Shown here piece by piece: positions 29,170-41,078 of a stretch of DNA of 64,000 bases. Origin of the DNA: Allodiplogaster sudhausi (lineage: Eukaryota > Nematoda > Chromadorea > Rhabditida > Diplogasteridae); contig CALZFC010000001.1 of the NCBI GenBank assembly GCA_945643635.1, positions 3,929,501 to 3,993,500 on the forward strand. Reading direction: 5' to 3'. The translations under genes were made by a program, and so were the position numbers. The notes below the pieces were generated by a model. The model saw only the letters and a list, made by a program, of their open reading frames with translations. It was not told the DNA's origin and did no database searches. Position 1 is the first letter of the stretch. Every line of letters starts with the position of its first letter.

Positions 29170-31903
29170 ATGGTGAAGAAGACGACGGCGAGCGACGAGA
29201 GCAGCAGCTCCTCGTTGATGCTGCTGCCGCCAAATCTGGACGATGACACTCCGGCATCTTTTTTGTTTCTCTCTCTCCAAAATTAATGCAGCGTGAAGAA
29301 GATATGTACATATGCAATTACAAATTTTAAGACTAAACACATTCAGAGAAACCTCCGTGAGCAAATTCAAATTGATTTTTGTAAGCTGCTCGCGGATTCA
29401 TTTTATTCGAAACAAAATGTCTGATCAACATTTGTTCATTAATTTGTGTGTCTTGAAAAATGGAAAACAAAATATATTTTAATAATATTTATAAGAATTC
29501 GTATGAATATTTATGAATATAAATTAGTATTCTATAATTACTTTAATTTGTTTTTTAATTACTTTAACACTTTTCTCTCAGGCATCTCGAAATGCTGAGG
29601 AGGATGACGACCCGGCTTCGATGACTGCCGCCTCGTACCGTGGCTCGGCCGTCTCCGTCTTCGTGCACGCGGCTCTCTCGTGGCTCGCGACTCCGCTGCT
29701 CGAGAATCAGCCCAAGCTGCTCACGATTGACGCAGTCTTGAACTATTTTGAAGGTGTCTTGTAACTACTGTACCCTAGTGATTTTCCGTGCGAGATTCAA
29801 GGTCGTTCAAAGTGCCCGCGCGCGCGCAATGTTCAAGACCTACCGTAATCTTCTTTTCTTCCTAAAAGCCGGCCCTAATTTTAACTTGGACCTCACCGTG
29901 TGCCGCTAGCCGTAATCAACCTTAGCCCTTAATATTAACCTTTAGCTTCTCGCTCGTCGGCCGGCGCGGCGGCTGCTCGACGACGCGCATGCGTGTACAT
30001 CCTCTGCCTCGCCGCCGTCTGGATTAACGTCGCCGACTCCACGTCCTCCTTCATCTTCTTCGATTTTGTACGATCTTTTTAATACTTTTTCCTTTATAGT
30101 ATTTAAATATAATTTTTTTCAAATATTAATTTAATTATAACTACATACATTTTAAGTCGATAGCAATCAATTTCCAAATATTGTAGTAAGAATAAATTTG
30201 CTTAAAACAAATATTTTTGCAGAGGTCGAATCGTGACGTTTTCTGCATCTGTCAATTCCAAGAGATCTACACAAGGTACACGGAAGAATTGGTTCGTTGA
30301 AGAGATTATTGACAATAAATTCCATAAAAAATATACATATTTTTTTTTAATTTTTTTATTAAGACCCCTAGAACATTGCTCTACTACGTAAATGAACATT
30401 TAATTTCAATTGATTAGTAAATCAAAAAAGAATTTAAACATCAATAAAATAAAATAAAAAGAAATATGTATGTATACAAAATAAATCAGAATTAAATAAT
30501 AATTAATTAACAAGCATAAATAAAATACATAATAATAATAATATATATTAAGTAAATAATAATTAATTAAAGAAAAAAGAAAAAGAAAATTTTTTTACAG
30601 ATGGTTGATGAAGACCACACGCGTATGGCTGCGGGCATCACGGTGGGCGGGCTCCTCAGCCTTTTCGTCTGTTCGACGACATCGCAGTTGGCGTCTACTT
30701 CTTCTTCTTCTTGAGCAGGAGCTTATCGTTTATGCAAAGAACGCAAATGCAAGAAAACCTTTAACAAAAAAAGCAAAAAAAAAAACTAAGTTACGGCCGT
30801 CCACCCGTGCTTATCCTTTGTGCAAAGAAAGCAAATGTGTAAGAAAAGTTTTAACAAAAAAAAACTAAGTTACTTCTTCTTCTTCTTGAGCAGGAGCTTA
30901 TCCTTTATGCAAAGAAAGCAAATGTGCAAGAAAACTAAGAACAAAAAAGAATACTACTTAAGTTACGGCCGCCGTCCCGTGCTGATGGTGCTGTTTGGCG
31001 TGCTCGCACTACTGAACGTCATCAAGTTCTCGCTCAACAGGACCGACGTCGCGCAGTTCATAGTCATCGTCGTCTTCACGTGCATCATTCAGGTAGAAGA
31101 TCTCAATCGAGGAGCCACTTTTCACCTTCTTGAACCACAACCCTCCCCCCTCATTCAGGTCTATCGAGAGTCTTATTTTTTATCTTGCACCACCACTCAT
31201 TCAGTTATACAAGAGAGACATCAATTTCCTTTGTCTTGTCCCGCCCCCCCCCCCCCCTCCCAAAACGCAGTCCCCTCGCTTACCGAAGCCCTTTAAAATT
31301 TAGAACCCCCCTCTTAGATAGCGCATATAATAGCGTAAATCATAGAACTAACTGTCTAACTGTCTGTCTGCAGTCTCTCATCTTCATCCTCTTCGTGTGC
31401 CTGCTCGAGTCGCTGCCATATCGACAGCGGTGTGGCGTGAATTTTCATTACTTGAGTGATAAACTATCTTTGGATTCGCGCCATTTTTAGTCATGTGACT
31501 TAGAGAGTCTGTCCTAGCCAGGAAAATTTCAATGTTCCTTTAATTGGTAACCTAAGATAACTTAAAATATATTAATTAAAATGTTTTATTATTAGTGTAA
31601 TTAAATTTAAGTTAATTTGAAGAAAAGAGTGAAAAGCTGTCGTTGCCAAATAAATGCGCTATTTTGTGTATCTATTCAGATTATCTTGCTCAGATGTGGG
31701 CAGAATAGAAATACATATTTAAAAATCGATAATCCAAAGATCAAAGACCAAAAATCCGTAGATTTCTCGGAGTGACGATCGGCTTGTCGTGGTATGGCGC
31801 CGGCGAAGCGGTCAAGTGGCTCGTGCTGACAATTATCGGACGGTCGGAGGAGAGCTACTGGTAAGCTTGGGGGGATGAAGAGTGAGCGAGAGAGCAATGG
31901 AGG

Positions 31904-31950
<47 letters not shown>

Positions 31951-33693
31951 CAAAAGAGAGTGAGACAGTGAGAGCGAGAGAGAGAGATTTATAGAATGAG
32001 CAAGACCGAGATAGAGAGAGAGAGAGCGAGAGAGAGAGAGAGAGAGGGCGAGAGGGAGTTTTTTGAGAGAGATTGAGAGAGAAATTGAGATTTTGAGAGA
32101 GAGAAAGAAAGAGAGATAAGAGAACCATTTGAATGAAGAGTGAACATATTTTAGGGACTGGCACCACGTCGTCTGCGTCGTCGCTTGCCTCGTTGGACTT
32201 ATTCTGATTGCATTGTCAGATTTCTTCATCTTTGTGACGATAATATATGCAGTAAAAAGTATATAAAAAGTGCGGTAGCACCGAAAATAGCCTCGTTTTT
32301 CGTTTTTTCAGCTTTGCTCGCGAAACACCGACGTTCTACCTGCTCGAGCAGAACTACCAGGATCTATGCAGAGATATTGCAGCGGTCGCTCCACGAGGTG
32401 AGAGCTGCGCTTTTTCTTTTGTTTTAAAGAAGGTCCACAGCGAACACTTGACATATCCTTTTTATATTAACTTAAAAAATGTAAGCGTGATTCGGTTGTA
32501 TCGTTTGCTACATTGCATACTGTATCGGGACATAAAATCATTCCCGGATATCTCCTTTGAGGAACCAAGTACCAAATAATTCTGTACTATTACTTTGGGG
32601 TCAATATGTGCAAATTGAATATGGGCTTAGAGTGCTTATGAATTACTACAGCAGCTTTTGACTACCATGGTAATTTTGTTAGCGAGCATCTCTGTAACAA
32701 GAAGAAAACAAAGATATATGTAGCTTCAAACTTGCCGGAACTTGCCAGGCATCACCTCGGAGGAGGTGGACGAAATCGTGGACGAGCTCGCGTTTCGCGA
32801 AGACGACTCTCGACACTCGCTCGTTCACTACCTCAAGAAGGTTCGTCTTACAATTAGGAACAATAAAATTAATCAATTACTACCTCAAGAAGGTTCATCT
32901 TACAATTAGGAACAATAAAATTAATCAATTACTACCTCAAGAAGGTTCGTCTTACAATTAGGAAGAATAAAATTAATCAATTACTACCTCAAGAAGGTTC
33001 CTCTTATAATTAATAACAATAAAATTGATCAATAACTACCTCAAGAAGGTTCTTTTTAAGATGAATAGATCGAACAATAGCTCACCAAGGTCTTCTTTAA
33101 ATATCAATAAATCGCTGGTGTTAGTGTTTCATAGACAGCCATTTTTACTTTAGGCATTTTTTACGGCCGCCGCCTCTTGCTTCTACATTGTATGCGTCTG
33201 CGCGTACGTGCACAATCATATCTTATTTTTTTCATCAATTGATTGTCTATCGATTTGTTTACCTCTAGATGCTTTGTCACGGCGGTGAGCCGCTGCTACA
33301 TCAACGTGGCGATTTCGACGATCTGCGGAGCGAAAGAGGTAGTTTTCTAATCTGATCGACATTTAAATACGAACGCAACGTTAAAATCTGTAATCTGTAA
33401 AATCTGTGCTCTTTAAATTCTGTAAAATATGGAATTCACAGTTTTCTCAGAGAAACTTCTCGCTGAATCATCATCCTCACATTCTTGCTTTTACCGCTCC
33501 TTATTCGCCCTCTCTGAATTAGCATAAAACATCAATTTCAGCCAAAAGAAACTATTTTAATTTATTCAATAGCGGGAATTAAGAAGGGAGCTTTTTTTTC
33601 TAAACCTTTCTTGAGCTTTAGGTAATCATGTTTCACTGTATCGGCTTCCTCATGGCCATTCCCATCAGCTGCATGATGCAGAGTGTGCGATGA
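29170..33693 (+). CDS. SLC22-like MFS transporter, N-terminal cistron (TM1-8)
   Basis: Clear exons: 29582-29753, 29946-30067, 30223-30275, (30601-31092 complex), 31374-31429, 31762-31860, 32155-32214, 32312-32397, 32749-32840, 33154-33203, 33269-33338 and 33622-33693. Phases agree from 31092 onward. A candidate first exon 29170-29253 fits only with a GC donor. MFS features are GRRPVLM after TM2, ESLPYRQR with GLSWYGAGEAVKW in TM4-5, FFARETPTFYLLEQNYQ after TM6 (the position of the SLC22 PESPRW motif) and an acidic loop SEEVDEIVDELAF. The 30601-30960 part is uncertain. It either contains a 37-bp intron (30623-30659) or a frame disruption, and it carries a tandem duplication. The TGA at 33691-33693 is followed by AATAAA at 33718. 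Substrate unknown; SLC22-type proteins move organic ions across the plasma membrane. Confidence 0.65.
30693..30985. repeat. Tandem duplication of exon end, short intron and exon start
   Basis: Three imperfect units contain GAGCAGGAGCTTATC, TTATGCAAAGAA.GCAAATG and CTAAGTTAC, two of them followed by GGCCG. The first unit has TATCGTTTATG (a GT) where the others have TATCCTTT. With a donor there and an acceptor at CTTAAG|TTACGG (30962) the transporter reads in phase into YGRRPVL. Confidence 0.75.
31888..32120. repeat. GA microsatellite in a transporter intron
   Basis: Imperfect GA tracts fill the intron between the exons ending at 31860 and starting at 32155. Confidence 0.9.
32826..33070. repeat. 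52-bp tandem repeat containing a splice donor
   Basis: About four and a half units. Each begins ACTACCTCAAGAAGGTTC, which is the last 14 nt of the transporter exon ending at 32840 plus its GTTC donor, followed by TTACAATTAGGAACAATAA. The first unit is the genuine junction; the others are intronic copies with increasing divergence. Confidence 0.92.
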
Positions 33694-33717
33694 GCAATTC
33701 GTTAACAATAACTTATA

Positions 33718-33723
33718 AATAAA
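33718..33723 (+). terminator. Polyadenylation signal AATAAA
   Basis: AATAAA 25 nt downstream of the TGA of the N-terminal transporter cistron supports a real transcript end there. The duplicated copy is at 34441-34446. Confidence 0.55.
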
Positions 33724-33834
33724 AAAAATTCTTGAAAAATATAAAATCTTTATATTAGTACATTGTATATTCGATATTATTCTTTTACGGGTTGGTGTTT
33801 TCGAATTTATCGATTGATTTTTTATTCTTTTTGA

Positions 33835-34000
33835 AGTCGCCGCTTTTTCATTTTTTCAATCTTTGAAGTCGCCGCCGCTTAATTTTTCTCTTTGAAGTCG
33901 CCGCCACTCCATTTTTCTCTTTGAAGTCACCGCCGTTTCATTTTTCTCTTTGAAGTCGCCGCCGCTCCAGTTTTCTCTTTGAAGTCGCCGCCGCTTCATG
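33835..34000. repeat. ~29-bp tandem repeat containing a 3' splice site
   Basis: Five units of TTTTTCTCTTTGAAGTCGCC with a GCCGCT.CAT tail. The last unit is the acceptor (CTCTTTGAAG) and exon start that leads into ATGGCACTCC of the C-terminal cistron. The same array recurs at 34558-34723 in copy 2 of the duplication. Confidence 0.9.
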
Positions 34001-34220
34001 GCACTCCTGCTCGGCATCGTGGCGCACTCGCTCGTCGTGCTCCTCGGACTCGGCCTCTCGCGAGCGGATGCGAACGAATGCCGCATAGACGCCGTCTCGC
34101 TGAGTATTGATTAATTACTAATTAATTAATTAATTAATTAATTAACTATATATAAATTATTGCTTTTTACCTTAAACAGATTTTAATTTAAAAAAAATTC
34201 ACTTTATCTTTTCTAAAAGT

Positions 34221-34943
34221 TCCTTATTCGCCCTCTCTGAATTAGCATAAAACATCAATTTCAGCCAAAAGAAACTATTTTAATTTATTCAATAGCGGGA
34301 ATTAAGAAGGGAGCTTTTTTTTCTAAACCTTTCTTGAGCTTTAGGTAATCATGTTTCACTGTATCGGCTTCCTCATGGCCATTCCCATCAGCTGCATGAT
34401 GCAGAGTGTGCGATGAGCAATTCGTTAACAATAACTTATAAATAAAAAAAATTCTTGAAAAATATAAAATCTTTATATTAGTACATTGTATATTCGATAT
34501 TATTCTTTTACGGGTTGGTGTTTTCGAATTTATCGATTGATTTTTTATTCTTTTTGAAGTCGCCGCTTTTTCATTTTTTCAATCTTTGAAGTCGCCGCCG
34601 CTTAATTTTTCTCTTTGAAGTCGCCGCCACTCCATTTTTCTCTTTGAAGTCACCGCCGTTTCATTTTTCTCTTTGAAGTCGCCGCCGCTCCAGTTTTCTC
34701 TTTGAAGTCGCCGCCGCTTCATGGCACTCCTGCTCGGCATCGTGGCGCACTCGCTCGTCGTGCTCCTCGGACTCGGCCTCTCGCGAGCGGATGCGAACGA
34801 ATGCCGCATAGACGCCGTCTCGCTGAGTATTGATTAATTACTAATTAACTAATTAATTAATTAATTAACTATATATAAATTATTGCTTTTTACCTTAAAC
34901 AGATTTTAATTTAAAAAAAATTCACTTTATCTTTTCTAAAAGT
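34221..34943. repeat. 723-bp tandem duplication, copy 2
   Basis: Near-identical second copy with the duplicated terminal exon (34345-34416), AATAAA (34441) and first exon (34721-34826). Copy 2 is the one adjoining the rest of the C-terminal cistron. Confidence 0.97.
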
Positions 34944-36405
34944 TTTATTGCATTTTTTTTCTTACAACCAGAACCATCATTCTACTGGCATTCTTGAGGT
35001 CCCGGTTTATCGATATATGGATGTCTAAAAAGAAATAGCCTCCAAATTTTAGGCAACTTTGGCTTAAAGGAGGTATCCGGTCAATAATTAACCTATGTTT
35101 TGTTCTATGTGGATAAGTTCATCTTGGCGTAAAACATACATCCAGAAAGTTTGAGCGATTTTCTTCCATTACATTCTGAGCAAAAGTAACGTGAAATCTG
35201 GCGGGTAGAGAATTTGCTAAGGTAGGTCATACCGCCCTCCTCATTCACATGCTCTCTCGACCGAGCGACAGGCAACTTTTTGAGCGCCGGCATTCAAACT
35301 GGTTCTCTGGCGCTAGTGTATAATTATTCGACGGATACTTCCTTTAACTTAATTTTCTATATATGTATGTAGCTAACTGAATATTATAATAAGAAGTTAA
35401 GGAATCCAAAAAAAAATGGTAAATATTGTCGCGATGAGACCCAAACCTTTTTGTGTGTGTGCAGGATCGGCCGCTCGCCTCGTGTCCATCATTGGCGAAC
35501 GCGCCACGTTCGCCTACTGCATTTCATGTCTCTACGTGTGCATTGCCGAGGTGGTGCCGACCATTCTGAGGTATGATATAGAGTTTTTTTCTTATTGATT
35601 AATATATATTTTTTTTTTAAATTAATTTTTTTAAATTAATTTTTTTGTTGTTTTTAATTTCCTATAGTGTATGTCAAAATGAAATATGTATCAAGTAGAA
35701 TAAATCAAGCGCAATTTTTCTTGAATTTATTTTCTATTTGTTATTGATAAAATGTTTAAAAAAACATAAAATAAAATAAAATAAAAAAACTACTCTTTCT
35801 CTCACAGAACCGTCCTCTTCGCCGCGTTTGGCTGCGTGCTCGTGGTTGAGAATGCGCTGCTGCTCAAATTCGACCTTGTCACCGTTCGTCCTCCTCCTCT
35901 TCTTTTCCATTTGAATTTATTTTGGCATGTTTTATCTTTTTTGGATTTATTGGAGGTAAAAATAAAATTATTTTGTTTGATGAATCTTTTTATTGTCTTT
36001 GAAAGCCACTCACTTTATGCCAACATGTTGACTTGCATTTAAAGGAGGGCGATCACCGAAAAATATTTAATGCAGGTTCGAATTGCCGCGTCTGCCCTGT
36101 GATTCCTCTCTCTCTCATTCTCGCGTGCTATTTCGCAGGTCGCAGAAACCCGCTGCGTGAAAATGGCACGCGCGAATGAGAGTGAGAAGCGGCAATTTGA
36201 AAAATCACATAACTTTTCGGTGATCGCCCTCCTTTAAGCCAGCTTACAAAAAAAAATTTTCCCCGCCACTTTATGATTCGCTTCAAGCTTCATCTTTGCC
36301 CAGAATTCCCCGACGCTATCCTCCTTAATGTTCGTCATCCCAATGACCATCGTCACTATCTGCGTTCTGCTCCTCTCTGCTCTGCCTTCTCGCATGGTGT
36401 TTTAG
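34721..36405 (+). CDS. SLC22-like MFS transporter, C-terminal cistron (TM9-12)
   Basis: Four exons: 34721-34826, 35465-35570, 35808-35883 and 36304-36405, in phase, 129 aa from the ATG. It begins MALLLGIVAHSLVVLLGLGL (TM9; the preceding in-frame codons RRRF resemble the MFS GRR turn). It has ARLVSIIGERATFAYCISCL and EVVPTILR, matching the SLC22 'E-PT-R' signature at TM10-11, and ends in a hydrophobic segment and SRMVF. Four TMs complete the eight of the preceding cistron, so the two together make one 12-TM carrier. No donor in the preceding exon matches the phase of this acceptor, and a poly(A) signal intervenes, so it may be a separate (operonic, trans-spliced) transcript or the product of a disrupted gene. 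An identical first exon exists at 33998-34103. Confidence 0.65.
35064..35347. mobile_element. piggyBac-like MITE, 284 bp, second copy
   Basis: TTAA at 35064-35067 and 35344-35347. Ends AGGAGGTATCCGG and, inward from the right, AGGAAGTATCCG. It is the reverse-oriented relative of 6150-6433. It lies in the first intron of the C-terminal transporter cistron. Weaker relatives occur near 13370-13440, 52130-52300 and 60683-60800. Confidence 0.78.
36039..36237. mobile_element. TTAA-flanked MITE, second family, 199 bp
   Basis: TTAA at 36039-36042 and 36234-36237, with near-perfect inverted ends AGGAGGGCGATCACCGAAAA. It sits in the last intron of the C-terminal transporter cistron. The ends differ from the 284-bp family beyond the first five bases. 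Confidence 0.82.
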
Positions 36406-36459
36406 CCTATACTTTTGATAGACCAAGAAGTACATACATATAATATATACATATATATG

Positions 36460-36497
<38 letters not shown>

Positions 36498-38991
36498 GTA
36501 TATATATATATATCTTCACTTCAATATGCTCGCTCCAGTTCGACTACGTCAACGACCTTCTGCTTTGGTCGAAATGTCTAAAGAAGACGAAAGAGGAGAA
36601 AGTGAAGGCGTGCGAAGCGTCAGTTTTTCTCTTCGTCCTTTAAATTACTTTTTCATGTAATCAATTAGATTGCGGCATTATAAAGATTCCTCTATTTGTA
36701 TCCTTTTTACGCGTCCGCCTAATCTTACCTCCCTCTCCAAGGACAAATATTGAAAAGCTGCACCACTCCCTCTACTAGAATATATAAAAGCGCAAGTATG
36801 TACCATTGTCAATCATGATGAGAAGCAAATTGGGCTGCGTTGCCAGTTTTGAACAAATGCTTTTGACAATATTCTAGTAAACACAATGGAGTGGCCCTCT
36901 CTATTGAGGGTATTGAAGAAAGTACCGGAGGTTCTTATTGAGGAATTTCTGTAAAAATGATGAAAAATGGTTAATATATTCTATTTACCATTTTTAGAGC
37001 GCACTCACCCGATCTCTCCGAAAGTCCGCAGACGGCCGGGCCGTGTGAAAGCATAAGCTGTTAGCAGTTTTTTTTAAAGCGGCAAATATTAATTTACAAA
37101 AACAAGACAATTTGAAAGGAATGGCAATAGAGTTTTGTAAATAATTGTTGTTTTTTCTTCTTCAAAATTTGACAAAAATTTACCCTAACTGATCTTATTG
37201 ATTTCGAAAAGAATGGAAATAATTGTTCCCTTAGCGCGCACCCAACTGAATCCGGGCTGGCGTCCTTGAGGAGACCGCGTAATCTAGCGTATCTTATCCA
37301 TTACCGCCAAAGGCACATTTCCAACAGTTATGAAGATAAACGATTGATTTGTTTGTGTTGTGTGCACCACATTCTAACAACCCTATATCGAACGCTCTTT
37401 TATGCATGAAAACATTTTTGTCTCTTTAGTATAAACCTACGAATACCCGGTAACCGGGTTTTGGTTTTTTCCGGGTGAAAACTTATTGTACTTATAAGAA
37501 CCAAAATTACAAAATACAGATTTTGCTCCATCATACCTTTTTTGTAATCGCTGCTCAAGCATTGCTTCATCATAATCAGTAAATGCGGACTGGCGATACT
37601 TTACTGCCTACTATGTCATCGTTTTCCTAATCTTTTCTTTTAGTAATCAACGATTTATGCTCATATCGCCTCATTAATTAGTGGCAGGGCATTTTGCATG
37701 ATACAAGGACGATAGAAAATGTGATTTATGTTAGAAAGACGCGACTACATTAGACAGGAAAATTAATTCAATTACGACTGACGATGAGTTTCGTGCACCT
37801 TTAATGCAACGAATTGATAGCAAGTCTAGAAACCAAGCCTACTCTATAGACTGAAGGATTCACATGATTATGTGCATACATACTACGTATGAGCCTTTAG
37901 CTCATCTAAGGATATGTATCTATTACGTCATGCAAATGAACGGAACGCGGATTAAGGCGATTCGTCATAATTCTCTCATTGGAGATTCACAGCGAAACGG
38001 ATTATCCGACAGGCGTCAGATGCCATGGCCTCCTTGCAGATTTGCTGGCCCAGACACTACGTTATTCAGGCATTTCACGGCCCCGCTTTTACACTATTTC
38101 ACGGCCCTGCTCTTCCTTTCTAAAATTTGCTCAACAATTTAGATAATAATGTATTTTCACGAAACACTATCCAAAGTTTGCATTTACTTGAATTGCTCCC
38201 AATTTTTACACTTAGACGCTTGTGATATGCTTAAATCGAGCAAACTACACTTTTGAAAATTCCTCTTTTTCTGCAGAGAACTTCGCTCTCATCATTAGGC
38301 ATATCATCCGTCTCTTCGATGTTATGAAAGCTGTGGCTTTGCAAACAACTTATCAGGCACAAAATGATGTACATAGATACTGCATTCATTAAATTTCAAA
38401 AACCTATGATATTTGTGCTGTGCTAAAGTCCATTATTTGGATCTTCTTTGAGCTAACTAGTGAGCAACGATCTGTAAGAATTGCATATATTTTTTTGATC
38501 TCTTTCTAGAGATTCCTGTGATAATAAATAACTAATAGGCTATACATAGATACGACATGATTCCCCGTCATTTATGACCATTTCTCTAGGGATTTGATTA
38601 AATGGCAACGTTATGACTCATGAAATAGGGGGGGGGGGACTTGAAAACCCTTACCCCGTATTTGGCTGACCAACTTTCGTGCTGGATGTGTGTCGAAACT
38701 ATGTTTGAACCATGAGCTTGCTACGTGGCGAGCATTGGAACCTTTCAAAAGTGTGTGCCCATCGTGCCCAATCTCTGCCTCTATATTCTCTCCCTCTCTG
38801 GTTCCATTTTCATCTCTGCTTCATCTCACTCTTCTTCTCTTGCTCTCTCTCTGTCTCTCTCTCTGTCTCTCTCTTTCTCTCTTTCTCTCATTTCTGCCAT
38901 TCCTCTCTCTCCCTGTCTCTCATTCACTGTCGCTTTTACTTGCTCCCTCTCTCTCTCTCGCACTCTCTTCGCCCCTTGCTTTTTTCTCGCT

Positions 38992-39030
<39 letters not shown>

Positions 39031-39451
39031 AACCCTCTATACTTTGTTTGCCAGGACGCATAGTCTGCTGCCCTCAGCCTCTTATGATTTGTGCCTGTCA
39101 TTATACACAAGTAGGGCTTTATAAAACCACTCGTCACATCTGCAGGAGCCCTCGATTACTTGACATGAAAACAGTTTCTTATCAGTCAAGTGTTAAGACC
39201 TGCATCATTTCTACAAAGTGTTCTTCTCCGGTTAATATGGTGTTCAGATGTAACTTGTCGTCAATAAATTGCTTCATATTTCTTCTACCTGTTAAAAATG
39301 AACTCCATTTTCTTTCTCTCGCGATGCATTTTAATTAATTCATTTCAGGAATGGCATATAATCGCAAAATGTTTGATTGTCGGTAGTTTTGACGGGTTCA
39401 GAAATAATCGTGAAAATGTTAGCAGCCTAGACTTGAAGGGTTTCAGAAAGA
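36406..39451. other. Intergenic, no gene seen
   Basis: It has a TA tract at 36440-36513 and a CT-rich stretch at 38780-39028. Open frames within it are due to the CT tract. The remainder is AT-rich. An upstream exon of the next gene could be hidden here. Confidence 0.5.
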
Positions 39452-40096
39452 ATGGCATCACCCGACGAGACTCTCGCCAAGCTCAAGGCACAGATCGCAT
39501 CGAAGCAGGGCGAGCTAGAGGCCGCCGTCAAGCAGCTCAGCCCGGCCGCGCAGGAGGTCGCCGGCAAGGTCCATTTTCATTATCTTTCCCAAATCTTTGC
39601 CCGTTGATTTTACTTTCTATTATTCAGTTATTTATGTTTATTCATACATCATACATACTTCAAATAATGATACAACAAAAGATAGATTGAATTAAGGGAA
39701 GATGTTACAGTGTATGAAGTGGTTTTATAGAATTGTGAAAAAAATTTAACAATTTTTTTTATATCCAAAATAACAACGATTTGTTACAGATAAAGGTAAT
39801 ATTCAATGACGATTCGAAGCCAGCGGCACAGCGATTTGCTGAGGTTTGCATCGATAGTTTTGTCTTACATCCTTTTCAGCCAAATATTTCGTTCGTTTAA
39901 AAATACTTTTTGTTAATAAATATTTTAAACAAGTTTGTTATTTAAAAAAATATATATATATGAACATACATATATAAAAAAATATATATGTATATCTATG
40001 TTTCAGATCGATGCCATCAAAGCTGCTCAGACGGGAACTGTGAAGGCAGAGCTGGAGGCGCACGAGAAAAAGATGCATGCGCTTCTTGGAGCATAA
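39452..40096 (+). CDS. Small helical protein, SXP/RAL-2 (DUF148)-like
   Basis: Three exons: 39452-39568, 39790-39843 and 40007-40096, all phase 0, 86 aa. The sequence starts MASPDETLAKLKAQIASKQ, is rich in Ala, Lys and Glu and is predicted all-helical. LSPAAQEVAGK, followed by IFNDDSKPAAQRFAEID and VKAELEAHEKK, resembles the core of nematode SXP/RAL-2 (Ani s 5-like) proteins, in which a leucine-serine turn precedes an Asp-Asp linker. Those proteins are normally longer and secreted. Here no signal peptide is seen. TTTCAG lies 5 nt before the ATG, so an upstream exon with the signal sequence may be missing from the model, or the AG is a trans-splice acceptor. Confidence 0.6.
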
Positions 40097-40324
40097 GAAA
40101 GTATAGGAAAAGTACTCTTTGAAGTTTTGGAAATTTTTCAATTTTGCCAATATTCGCTAATTTTCAGTCAAACATCTATCTAGAAACCCTGTTAATTGAT
40201 CAATTATATACATAAACAAATTTGTACGTATTTATTCGAATGTAAAAATCATTATGCCAATCAAAAACATGGATGTATGTATGTATTTTATAACTAAAGA
40301 AAGGACCAAAAATGAGACGAGCCT

Positions 40325-40903
40325 GTGACTGCCTATTCTGATGTGAGCAACGATAAAAACGTATGCTGCCAAAGGAAATATGTGCTGGTTTCTGCAGTTT
40401 TTCTTAATACTGGATTCCTCAAGTGTAGGATTCTAACACTCAAACAGAACGAGTGTATTTCTATCGATCCTAAATATTTCCACATTGTTCCAAAATCAAC
40501 CACTGCGCTCTTTAAAATCCCTCTTTCCTCTCAATTCCATCTGTCACATGACGAAGCGTCGTGTTCTTCCAGAAGCAATCCATAATCTTCTTTCGGTTTA
40601 TGTGTCATGAATACATAAGTGTTCATATTTTACATTATGTATGCACCTCGGAGCTGTATCCACCAGAAACAGCCCACATCCGGGGCGTTGCTGATGAACT
40701 CCAAAGTGCAAAGTAGAGTTTTGGCCAGTTTAAGTTGCTTGCAAGAAAACAGGAACACAAGTGGAGTGTTTATTGAGCGATCGGGGTCGCATTATATGGA
40801 GATTCTCATGGTTTACTCCTCCGTCAGTTATATGAGCTGGCCTATTCAAGATAGCGACTCAGTTGGAATTAGATGGTGTATATCATTAACAGAAAGGGAA
40901 TAG
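40325..40903 (+). other. Two adjacent unassigned ORFs
   Basis: Frames at 40325-40585 (contains CRILTLKQNECISIDPKY) and 40619-40903 (contains NTSGVFIERSGSHYMEIL) follow each other on the plus strand. Codon usage is AT-biased, unlike the confident genes. I do not recognise either. They could be exons of a weakly expressed or decaying gene. Confidence 0.2.
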
Positions 40904-41078
40904 TGCAAGAACGATATGATAATCTACATGCGAGATATAACGCCATCCGCTTGACTCATAAAATATTACTTTCTTCACACTGACAACATATACTTATGTA
41001 TGTACATATGTATGAATGTATGTATATATTTGGAGTCTGTATCTTTATTGTTACTCGTGATATTTGTTGCAAATACGA

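Larger units (their letters stand above)
33498..34220. repeat. 723-bp tandem duplication, copy 1
   Basis: Copy 1 begins TCCTTATTCGCCCTC and spans the last exon of the N-terminal transporter cistron (33622-33693), its AATAAA and the first exon of the C-terminal cistron (33998-34103). It differs from copy 2 by a single base in a TAAT tract. Confidence 0.97.

Noticed and set aside
33856..34809. Two identical minus-strand frames rich in Arg and Glu
   Set aside because: They are reverse readings of the acceptor repeat and first transporter exon, duplicated by the 723-bp tandem copy.
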